Assembly (NCBI GenBank): GCA_041913905.1
Contig: JAYSEK010000010.1
Location: 62,001 to 126,000 of the forward strand
Direction: 5' to 3'
From: Roseateles_B sp041913905
GTDB lineage: Bacteria; Pseudomonadota; Gammaproteobacteria; Burkholderiales; Burkholderiaceae_C
Length of the DNA stretch: 64,000 nt
A program made the translations under genes and the position numbers. The notes under the pieces were generated by a model. The model was not told the DNA's origin and did no database searches. It worked only from the letters and a program-made list of their open reading frames with translations. This document shows positions 28,017 through 34,927 of this stretch, in pieces. Positions within the stretch are counted from its first letter, which is position 1, and every line of letters begins with the position of its first letter.

Positions 28017-28823
28017 ATGTCCATGAAGAAGATTGTGCTCGCCGCCTCGATCGCGGCCCTGACCGCAGCCCTGGCTCCTCTGTCGGCCAGCGCGCAGAAC
28101 ATCGCGACGGTGAACGGCAAGGCCGTGCCCAAGGCGCGTGTGGACCAGCTGATCGAACAGGTCACCAAGAACGGCCAACCCCGCAGCCCCGAGCTGGAAA
28201 CGCAGGTCAAGGACGAAGTGGTCCGCCGTGAGATCTTCATCCAGGAAGCCGAGAAGCGCGGCATTCCCGCCAGCGCCGACTACAAGGCCCAGATGGAGCT
28301 GGCTCGCCAGATGATCCTGATCCGCGGCCTGATGGAAGACTTCAAGAAGAAGAACCCCGTCTCCGATGCCGAAGCGCAGAAGGAATACGACCAGTTCAAG
28401 GCGGCCAACAGCGGCACCGAGTACCGCGCCCGCCACATCCTGGTCGAGAAGGAAGACGAGGCCAAGGCCCTGATCAAGCAGCTCAACGGCGGCGCCAAGT
28501 TCGAGGACCTCGCGGCCAAGAACTCCAAGGACACCGGTTCTGCGGCCAACGGCGGCGACCTGGACTTCGCCAACCCCAACAACTTCGTGCCCGAGTTCTC
28601 CAAGGCCATGACCGCGCTGAAGAAGGGCGAGATGACCCAGGAGCCGGTGAAGTCGCAGTTCGGCTACCACATCATCAAGCTGGAAGACACCCGCGAAGCC
28701 ACCTTCCCGGCCTTCGACGACGTCAAGGCCCAGATCAAGCAGCGCATCGAGCAGCAGAAGATGGGCGAGTTCCAGCGTGAGCTGGTGGGCAAGGCGAAGA
28801 CCGACTACAAGTTCGCCCAGTGA
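28017..28823 (+). CDS. Periplasmic parvulin-type peptidyl-prolyl isomerase (PpiC/SurA-like)
   Basis: The start is ATG 28017 or 28023; AAAGG at 28008-28012 serves either. 268 residues from 28017, with a signal peptide KKIVLAASIAALTAALAP...SASAQ (cleavage near 27). A helical N-terminal region (about 30-130) with IATVNGKAVPKARVDQLIEQ precedes one parvulin domain (about 135-235): YRARHILVEKEDEAKALIKQ, FEDLAAKNSKDTGSAANGGD, EPVKSQFGYHIIKLED. It isomerises prolyl bonds during folding of exported or outer-membrane proteins. It has its own upstream gap and terminator, downstream of yciB-bolA. Confidence 0.93.
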   Translation: MSMKKIVLAASIAALTAALAPLSASAQNIATVNGKAVPKARVDQLIEQVTKNGQPRSPELETQVKDEVVRREIFIQEAEKRGIPASADYKAQMELARQMILIRGLMEDFKKKNPVSDAEAQKEYDQFKAANSGTEYRARHILVEKEDEAKALIKQLNGGAKFEDLAAKNSKDTGSAANGGDLDFANPNNFVPEFSKAMTALKKGEMTQEPVKSQFGYHIIKLEDTREATFPAFDDVKAQIKQRIEQQKMGEFQRELVGKAKTDYKFAQ

Positions 28824-28862
28824 GCTTGAGTGCCCCTGGCGCTGCGGCGGCAGCGCTGTGAA

Positions 28863-28889
28863 GGACCCGGCCTGGTGCCGGGTTTTTTC
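28863..28889 (+). terminator. Rho-independent terminator after the PPIase gene
   Basis: ACCCGGC (28865-28871), loop CTGGT, GCCGGGT (28877-28883), then six T. Confidence 0.85.
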
Positions 28890-28959
28890 ATGGCTCTTTG
28901 CGTGCAAGGCAATGGTCGCCAGGTGCTTGTTCCATGCCGGCCGCCTAGCCTCATGAACC

Positions 28960-28978
28960 AAGGCGCAAAGCGCCTTTT
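28960..28978. repeat. Perfect hairpin at the convergent end
   Basis: AAGGCGC-AAA-GCGCCTT (28960-28976), followed by TTTT on the plus strand. It lies between the convergent PPIase and PilN-like genes and may act as a second plus-strand terminator. Confidence 0.5.
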
Positions 28979-28995
28979 CATGGGCTCACGGGGGC

Positions 28996-29529
28996 TCATG
29001 GCGTCAGCGTCACCGGCCATGTCGACTGCGCCGAGGCCTGGCCGGGCACGCCGGCCACGCTGCGCAGCTGCAGCAGCTCCCAGGGCCGGCGGGCATCACC
29101 GGCATTGAGGGCCTCGATGTACTTCAGCAGCTCGTCCTGGCTGGTGAATTCCAGCTCGATCGTGACTTTGCCTTCCTGTGCGGCCACATCCAGCCGGGTC
29201 AGGCGAACGCCGGGCCGCAGGCTGGACTCCAGCGCATGCAGGACGCCCTGCCAGGGGAACGCCGCGGTCCGCCACAGCTGCTCGGCCTCCTTCTGGTAGG
29301 GCTTGGGCGCCCGGGCCGCCTCCAGCGCCTGCTGCTGCCGGACGCGCAAGTCCTGCTCGCGGGCCTGCTGGCGGGCGCGCTCCAGGCGCAGGGCCTGCAG
29401 CGTCTGGTAGTCCTGCCAGCTCAGGGCGGCCAGGGCGAGCGTGGCGGCGACAGCGGCCAGGCTGAACAAGGCCACCACGCGCTGGCGCCAGGGCGAGGGA
29501 TCCGCGAAGGACAGGTGCAGGGCGTGCAT
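28996..29529 (-). CDS. PilN/GspL-like pilus or secretion assembly protein
   Basis: Start at the ATG at 29529, with one-base stop/start overlap (TGATG) to the PilM-like gene; 177 residues. An N-terminal cytoplasmic stub is followed by one TM helix (about 18-40, VVALFSLAAVAATLALAALS), a long coiled coil (about 42-85, LRLERARQQAREQDLRVRQ) and a small alpha/beta domain (about 100-165, LESSLRPGVRLTRLDVAAQ). This is the PilN/GspL-C architecture of an inner-membrane platform. It is the last gene of the 11-gene machine. Sequence identity to named PilN is not obvious, so the call rests on architecture and position. Confidence 0.6.
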   Translation of the reverse strand: MHALHLSFADPSPWRQRVVALFSLAAVAATLALAALSWQDYQTLQALRLERARQQAREQDLRVRQQQALEAARAPKPYQKEAEQLWRTAAFPWQGVLHALESSLRPGVRLTRLDVAAQEGKVTIELEFTSQDELLKYIEALNAGDARRPWELLQLRSVAGVPGQASAQSTWPVTLTP

Positions 29530-30230
29530 CAGGACTCCTGGCGAACGTAGGGGCCCAGCGCGAGGCCGTCCTGGAGAGGCGCTTGGGCGGGAACGGCACC
29601 GGCCACGTCGAGCACGAACAAGGGCGCGACAGAACCGGACAGGGGGCCCAGGGAGAACTGCAGACGCCGATAGCTGGCCATCGCAGTCATGGCCTCGTGC
29701 GATGGCGTGAGACTGCTGGCCTGCGTGAAGCCGGCGCCTTCGCCTGCCAGCAGAGTCAGGCTGTCGCAGTCCTGGATGGCGATGCAGGCAGTGTCCGGTG
29801 CACGCTGGAGCTGATGGTTCAGGGCGGCCATCCACCAGGGCGCCAGCGTCCGCACACTCAGCGTGGACAGCGCGGCCTTGATCGAGTCCAGCACGGCAGC
29901 GTCCATGGCCATGCCGATCACCGGCTCGCCCTTGCGCCCCCCGTGCCACTGCACCCGCACGGGTCCGTCAAAGCCGCAGGCACGCTGGGCGAAGGCCGCC
30001 ATCGCCCGCTGCCGCTCGACCTCGGACTTCAAGGCGGCCGGCACCGGCATGACAAAGGGCCGGCAAAGGCCGCCACTGAGCCACACCCGCACGGCGGCCC
30101 GCCTGGGCAGGGCCGCGGCCACCTTGGCCAGGCATAGCAGGGACGCTTCCCAGGCGTCCGTGCCATGCGCTGCCTCAGCCGAAGCTCCGCGAGCGAGCAT
30201 CACCGCGCGCGATCCAAGGTAGAGATCCAT
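29529..30230 (-). CDS. Secretion-cluster protein, possible PilM/GspL-N-like, unknown
   Basis: I start at the ATG at 30230 (MDLYLGSRAVMLARGASA), four bases after the GspE-like stop; the frame is open eight codons earlier. 233 residues, without a signal peptide or TM segment. Segments such as AVRVWLSGGLCRPFVMPV, DTACIAIQDCDSLTLLAG and a final PLFVLDVAGAVPAQAP could belong to an actin-like (PilM/GspL N-terminal) fold, and the gene sits just before a PilN-like gene, where PilM belongs. I do not see a clear nucleotide-binding motif, so the assignment is positional. Confidence 0.5.
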   Translation of the reverse strand: MDLYLGSRAVMLARGASAEAAHGTDAWEASLLCLAKVAAALPRRAAVRVWLSGGLCRPFVMPVPAALKSEVERQRAMAAFAQRACGFDGPVRVQWHGGRKGEPVIGMAMDAAVLDSIKAALSTLSVRTLAPWWMAALNHQLQRAPDTACIAIQDCDSLTLLAGEGAGFTQASSLTPSHEAMTAMASYRRLQFSLGPLSGSVAPLFVLDVAGAVPAQAPLQDGLALGPYVRQES

Positions 30231-30234
30231 CGGA

Positions 30235-31827
30235 TCAGAGCCAGCCCACGACACGCTTGATCTCCTCGGCGCTGCTCACCCCCGCCAGCACCATGCGGGC
30301 CGATTGCCGGGCCAGGCTGGTGCCCCCCTGCCGCGCGACGTGCTCGCGCAGGGCCGACACAGGCTGCTGGCCCGTCACCAGGTCACGGAATCCATCGTCC
30401 AGCACGTGCACCTCGGCAATGACCAGGCGACCACGGTAGCCTGTGCCGCTGCAATGGTCACAGCCGCACACCTCAGGCACGCTGGCGGCTGCCAGGCCCA
30501 GGCCCTGCAGCCATTCCCGCTCGCGCTCCGAGGGCGGCCGCGCGCCCACGCAGTGCGGGCACAGGCGACGCACCAGCCGCTGGACGACGACGCCATTGAG
30601 CGAAGCCATGAAGCCGAACATGTCCAGCCCGAAATGGCGGAAGCGCCCCGTGACGTCGAAGATGCTGTTGGCATGGACCGTGGTGAAGACCTGGTGGCCG
30701 GTCAGTGCCGACTGCACGGCGATCTCCGCGGTCTCGGCGTCCCGGATCTCCCCCACCAGGATGCGGTCCGGATCATGGCGCAGGATGGAGCGCAGTCCCT
30801 TGGCAAAGGTCAGGCCCTTGCGCTCGTTGACCGGGATCTGCAGCACGCCGGGCAGCTCGTACTCCACCGGGTCTTCGATGGTGATGATCTTCTCCAGCCC
30901 GGTGTTGATCTCCGACAGCGTGGCATAGACGGTGGTGGTCTTGCCGCTGCCGGTCGGGCCGGTGACCAGGAGCATGCCGTGGGGCAGCTCCGCGAGCTCG
31001 CGGATCCGGCGCGCGCTGTCGGCATCGAAGCCGAGCAGGTCCAGGCTGACGGCGGACTGCCGCCCGCGCAGCTGGGCCTTGTCGAGCAGGCGCAGCACCG
31101 CATCCTCACCGAACACGCTGGGCATGATGGAGACACGCAGGTCGATCGGCCCCTCGCGCATCGGGAAGCGGAAACGCCCGTCCTGCGGCATCCGGGTCTC
31201 GGTGATGTCCAGCTGGGCCATCACCTTGATGCGCGAGATCACCTCCGCGGCCCGCTGCACGTCGTCCAACTGCGCAAAGGTGCGCATCACGCCATCCTGC
31301 CGCAGCTTGACGACCACGCCACCACGGCCGCATTCGAAGTGAATGTCGCTGGCACCTCCCTTGAAGCCTGCCTCGATGGCCTCGTCCACGAAGGCCACGA
31401 CCGGGCCCGCTGCCTCGCGGCGGCCTGGCACCAGGGGCTCCTGGGCGGACGGTGCAGAGGCCAGCCATTGCTGCAGCAGCGCACCGCTGGCGGCGCGCAG
31501 CTCCGGCAGCTCGCCCAGTGCGGCGGTGGCCTGCCGCACGACGGCGTCGTCCCAGGGATCGGCCATGGCCAGGCGCCAGGCGCCGCGCCCGGCCATGCGC
31601 AGCGGCACGCAGCGCCAGCTGTGGCAGCGCTCCAGCGCCAGCAGGCTGAAGTCGGCGGCCCAACCCTCCGTGCTCAGCAGCGGCGCCACGCCAGCCTCCG
31701 CCTTGAGGCGCTGCTGCAGTGCCTGTGGATCGCCCTCGGCGCGCAACAGGGCGTCCAGCACGGTCCCGGCACCCGCCTGGTGCTGGCGCCTGGCCGCCTG
31801 CAATTGTTCAATCAAGGACACTGACAC
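30235..31827 (-). CDS. GspE/PilB-family assembly ATPase
   Basis: 530 residues from a GTG at 31827 with AGGAGGGG just upstream. An N-terminal domain (1-150) is followed by the ATPase: SDIHFECGRGGVVVKLRQDG, Walker A GPTGSGKTTT (Lys296), the Asp box ILVGEIRDAETAEIAVQSAL and the His box LTGHQVFTTVHANS. A zinc site CPHC...CDHC (about 422-455) is typical of GspE. It powers pseudopilus assembly from the cytoplasm. It is 9 bases after gspF. Confidence 0.93.
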   Translation of the reverse strand: MSVSLIEQLQAARRQHQAGAGTVLDALLRAEGDPQALQQRLKAEAGVAPLLSTEGWAADFSLLALERCHSWRCVPLRMAGRGAWRLAMADPWDDAVVRQATAALGELPELRAASGALLQQWLASAPSAQEPLVPGRREAAGPVVAFVDEAIEAGFKGGASDIHFECGRGGVVVKLRQDGVMRTFAQLDDVQRAAEVISRIKVMAQLDITETRMPQDGRFRFPMREGPIDLRVSIMPSVFGEDAVLRLLDKAQLRGRQSAVSLDLLGFDADSARRIRELAELPHGMLLVTGPTGSGKTTTVYATLSEINTGLEKIITIEDPVEYELPGVLQIPVNERKGLTFAKGLRSILRHDPDRILVGEIRDAETAEIAVQSALTGHQVFTTVHANSIFDVTGRFRHFGLDMFGFMASLNGVVVQRLVRRLCPHCVGARPPSEREREWLQGLGLAAASVPEVCGCDHCSGTGYRGRLVIAEVHVLDDGFRDLVTGQQPVSALREHVARQGGTSLARQSARMVLAGVSSAEEIKRVVGWL

Positions 31828-31836
31828 GCCCCCTCC

Positions 31837-33036
31837 TCATCCCACGCCGCTGGCCACATCGAAGATGGGCATGTACATCATCACCACCAGCCCCCCCACC
31901 AGCAGTGCGACGGCCAGCAGCAGCACCGGCTCCACCAGGCGCGTGCTGCGCTCGATGAAGGTGGCGAAGTTCTGGCCATGCCGCTCGGCGATGGTCTGCA
32001 GGATGCGATCGAAGTTGCCCGTGCGCTCCCCGACGGCCAGCAGCCGCCGGGACACGGTGTCGGTCAGCCCGGCATCACCGAAGGCCGTCGAGACCCGTTG
32101 CCCGCGCGCCAGCGCGGCCTCGGCCGCCAGCACCCGTTCGCTCAGGCCCTCGCCCAGGTCCAGCGTCGCGCTGAGGCGCAAGGCTTCGTCCAGGGCATAG
32201 CCGCCGCGAAACATCAGCGTCAGCGAGTGGTAGAGCTTGGCCAGCAGGAACTCCTCCCACTGCCTTCGCAAGGGCCCGATGGCGCCCAGCAGCCGCAAGG
32301 CCAGGCGGCGCAGCAGGCCGCTCCGCCAGGCCCAGACCAGGCCGGCGAGCAAGGCGCCCAGCACGGCCAGCACCTGCAGCAGCCGGCCCTGCAGCAGGCG
32401 GCTCAGGCCCAGCAGCAGCTCAGTCATCCCGCTGTGCTGGCCATGCAGCCCTGTGTAGATCTGCGAGAAGCGCGGCACCACGAACAGCAGCAGGAACAGG
32501 CTGATGACCGTGCCCAGCCCCACCACCATCGCCGGATAGATGGAGGCGCTGACCAGCTGCTTGCGAAGGCGCTCGATCATCTCGTGATAGCTGAGGTAGT
32601 CGTCAAGTGCGTCCACCAGATTGCTGGTGCGCTCGCTCGCCCGCACACCGGCGATCAGCACGGCAGGGAAACCGCCGGTGGCCTGCATGGCCTGGGACAA
32701 GGCCTGACCCTCACGAAGCCCGGCCAGGAGCTGCTCGTGCATCTGCGCCCGTGCCTGGCCCATCACCTGCGCCAGCATCTGCGTGTTCAGGGTCTCGACC
32801 GCCTCGACCACCGTCATGCCGGCCATCAGCAGGGTGCGCAGCTCGCGGGCCCACCAGGCCACGTCCAGCCGGCCAGCGACCCGCTTACCGCGGGCAGGCT
32901 TCAGCGCCTGGGCCGACAGCAGCACCTCGGGGCCCTGGGCAAATTGCGATTCGAGGGCTGCCAGCGAATCCGCCACCAGCGTGCGCTCGCTGACCAGGGC
33001 GGTCTGCGGGTCAAAGACGCGGATCTGGAACTGCAT
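31837..33036 (-). CDS. GspF/PilC-family platform membrane protein
   Basis: I start at the ATG at 33036 (MQFQIRVFDPQ, GATGAG seven bases upstream); the ATG at 33048 is an alternative. 399 residues, with two repeated GspF domains separated by TM helices: SASIYPAMVVGLGTVISLFL (about 165), LLQVLAVLGALLAGLVWAW (about 220) and a C-terminal VLLLAVALLVGGLVVMMYMP. The first repeat has TLLMAGMTVVEAVETLNTQM and the second SLTLMFRGGYALDEALRLSA. It couples the ATPase to the pseudopilus in the inner membrane. Confidence 0.93.
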   Translation of the reverse strand: MQFQIRVFDPQTALVSERTLVADSLAALESQFAQGPEVLLSAQALKPARGKRVAGRLDVAWWARELRTLLMAGMTVVEAVETLNTQMLAQVMGQARAQMHEQLLAGLREGQALSQAMQATGGFPAVLIAGVRASERTSNLVDALDDYLSYHEMIERLRKQLVSASIYPAMVVGLGTVISLFLLLFVVPRFSQIYTGLHGQHSGMTELLLGLSRLLQGRLLQVLAVLGALLAGLVWAWRSGLLRRLALRLLGAIGPLRRQWEEFLLAKLYHSLTLMFRGGYALDEALRLSATLDLGEGLSERVLAAEAALARGQRVSTAFGDAGLTDTVSRRLLAVGERTGNFDRILQTIAERHGQNFATFIERSTRLVEPVLLLAVALLVGGLVVMMYMPIFDVASGVG

Positions 33037-33078
33037 GGGAGGACTCATCAGGCGAAGACATGGGCTTGAGGCGTGACT

Positions 33079-33513
33079 TCAAGGGGCTTCGATGTCGGCA
33101 TCATCACCAACACCGCCCGGCGCCCGATCACGCCCCAGGCTGGACAGGTCGAAATCATGGCCCTTGCTGCCGGGCTGGCGGTACTGGTAGGGCGTGCCCC
33201 AGGGGTCCAGAGGCACGGCGCCTTTCAGGTAGGGTCCGCGCCAACGGGCTTCGCCGCCAGGCGCCTGCACCAGGGCCTGCAGGCCTTCGGCCGTACTCGG
33301 GTAGCGGCCCACGTCGATGCGGAAGCCCTGCAGGGCCTTGTCGAGGGCATCGATCTGCGCGCGCGCCGTCGTGACCTCCGACTTCGAGAGCTGGCCCACG
33401 AAGCGCGGCGCCACGATGCCGGTGAGCAGGCCGATGATGAGGATCACCACCAGCAGCTCCAGCAGAGTGAACCCTTTGGGTGGCGACGCAGCCGTCCTGT
33501 GTTGACGATTCAT
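33079..33513 (-). CDS. GspG-type major pseudopilin
   Basis: 144 residues from the ATG at 33513, which overlaps the upstream pseudopilin stop (ATGA). Prepilin cleavage motif G|FTLLELLVVILIIGLL with Glu at position 5, followed by the GspG features LQGFRIDVGRYPSTAEGLQA, WRGPYLKGAVPLDPWGTPYQ and a calcium-loop-like end (HDFDLSSLGRD). It is the best GspG match in the cluster and probably the main subunit. Confidence 0.94.
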   Translation of the reverse strand: MNRQHRTAASPPKGFTLLELLVVILIIGLLTGIVAPRFVGQLSKSEVTTARAQIDALDKALQGFRIDVGRYPSTAEGLQALVQAPGGEARWRGPYLKGAVPLDPWGTPYQYRQPGSKGHDFDLSSLGRDRAPGGVGDDADIEAP

Positions 33514-34025
33514 GGTGTGGCGGGCTCCTGCGGTCCGAATTTCCAATCGCGGTAGTGCGCTGCCGGCAACAGCTGCATCCCCCCGCCCAGCTCGACCGGC
33601 TGCTGGCGCAGCGGGCGTTCCTCGCTCTGGCTGTAGACGGCGCAGATGCGCCCCTTGGCATCGCGCACCAGGCCCCAGGCCTGGCCCGGCTGCATGGGGT
33701 CGGGATACAGCCGCCGCAGGTGGCGCGTCAGGCCGATGAAGCGGCTGTCGTTGGTCAGGTCTTCCAACGCGAGCGGGCATTCCTTGGCCAGGCCTGGCGA
33801 GGCATCCCGGTAGGCCTGCAACGCCAGCGCGTAGAGGCGGCCCACGCGCAGCAGCTCGGTCTCCCGTTCGCGCTGGGTCTGCTGGGCCCACAAGGGTCCC
33901 GCCGCGGCCATGCCCAGCCCCAGCAATGCCACCAGCACCAGCAAGAGGACGAGGGTGAAGCCCGTTTGCTGCGCCCGGCGGCACAGGGATGGAACCCAGG
34001 CACCGGAGCGCTCACCAGCTCGCAT
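33510..34025 (-). CDS. Pseudopilin-like protein lacking Glu5
   Basis: Start at the ATG at 34025, which overlaps the end of the previous gene by 14 bases; 171 residues. A Gly precedes FTLVLLLVLVALLGLGMAAA, a prepilin-type helix, but position 5 after the cleavage site is Leu instead of Glu. In T2SS, GspK is the pseudopilin that lacks Glu5 and sits at the tip, but this protein is much shorter than GspK. The rest contains ETELLRVGRLYALALQAYRD and PDPMQPGQAWGLVRDAKGR. It is probably a minor or initiating subunit. Confidence 0.75.
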   Translation of the reverse strand: MRAGERSGAWVPSLCRRAQQTGFTLVLLLVLVALLGLGMAAAGPLWAQQTQRERETELLRVGRLYALALQAYRDASPGLAKECPLALEDLTNDSRFIGLTRHLRRLYPDPMQPGQAWGLVRDAKGRICAVYSQSEERPLRQQPVELGGGMQLLPAAHYRDWKFGPQEPATP

Positions 34026-34422
34026 AGCGGCTCCCGTCACTGGCGACACCTGCCGCACCGCTGCGCACGTCCTGGATGCCGCCTCCGGCCGGGAGCGCTG
34101 CGTTTACCGGGCCTTGAACAGGCGCCTGGACCTGCACCCAGGTGTCTGCACGTCCGGTCACCGGGTCCACGGGCAAGGCGCGCAGGTAGCGCCGCGCCAC
34201 CAGCTCGTCCAGCGCGCCGGGATAGCGGCCCTGGTCGGCATGGAACTGGTCGATGGCCAGTCGCAGGGCCTGGAGGTCGTGCTTCAGCGCCAGGTCCCGC
34301 GCGTGGTCCAGGTGCTGCACATAACGGGGCGCCGCGATGGACAGCAGCAGCCCGATGGCCGCCAGCACCACCAGCAGCTCGATGATCGTGAAGCCCCGGG
34401 GGCGTGCGCAAGTCCTGCTCAT
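34012..34422 (-). CDS. GspG-like minor pseudopilin
   Basis: 136 residues with the prepilin motif RG|FTIIELLVVLAAIGLLLS (Glu5 present), then LALKHDLQALRLAIDQFHAD, GRYPGALDELVARRYLRALP and DPVTGRADTW. It starts 7 bases after the preceding pseudopilin stop. It resembles a shortened GspG without the calcium-loop end. Confidence 0.88.
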   Translation of the reverse strand: MSRTCARPRGFTIIELLVVLAAIGLLLSIAAPRYVQHLDHARDLALKHDLQALRLAIDQFHADQGRYPGALDELVARRYLRALPVDPVTGRADTWVQVQAPVQGPVNAALPAGGGIQDVRSGAAGVASDGSRYASW

Positions 34423-34429
34423 CGCCCCT

Positions 34430-34915
34430 TCACCATTGGCTCAGCGGAACGCCGTTGAGGCCCACGCCAGACGCCCGCGAGTAGACGTCATAGACCTCCT
34501 CACCGGGCCGTGGCTTGTCGGCTTCCGAGGCATAGCCCCGCAGCCCCCAGGTCTGTTCGGCGGGCAGCTGGGGATCGGCAAAGGGATCGCGCGGCACCTT
34601 GCGCAGGAAGCGCAGCAGCTCGCCCTGGTGTCCGGCCCGCTGGTCTTCATGCGCCCGGGCCAGCTCGTTCAGGTTCGCAGGAAACGGCGGCCCCTTGCTG
34701 GCCACCACGATGGCGCCCTGCTCGCGCGCCAGGCGGTAGCTGTCGATGGCATCTCGGATTTCCCATAGCGCGCGGCGCAACTCGCGCTCCCGCTCGCGCT
34801 GCACGGTCATCTCGGCCAGCGGCATGGCCAGGCCGGCGAGCAGGCCCAAGAGGGCGAGCACGACCAGCAGCTCCACCAGCGTGTAGCCCTTGATGAGAGA
34901 CGGCCTGGATTTCAT
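34430..34915 (-). CDS. GspG-like minor pseudopilin
   Basis: 161 residues; AGAGGG precedes the ATG. Prepilin motif KG|YTLVELLVVLALLGLLAG: Tyr instead of Phe at position 1, Glu5 present. It continues RELRRALWEIRDAIDSYRLA, FPANLNELARAHEDQ and KVPRDPFADPQLPAEQTWGL. It starts 12 bases after the secretin stop and is the first of four pseudopilin genes. Confidence 0.88.
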   Translation of the reverse strand: MKSRPSLIKGYTLVELLVVLALLGLLAGLAMPLAEMTVQRERERELRRALWEIRDAIDSYRLAREQGAIVVASKGPPFPANLNELARAHEDQRAGHQGELLRFLRKVPRDPFADPQLPAEQTWGLRGYASEADKPRPGEEVYDVYSRASGVGLNGVPLSQW

Positions 34916-34927
34916 GCGCCCTCTGCG

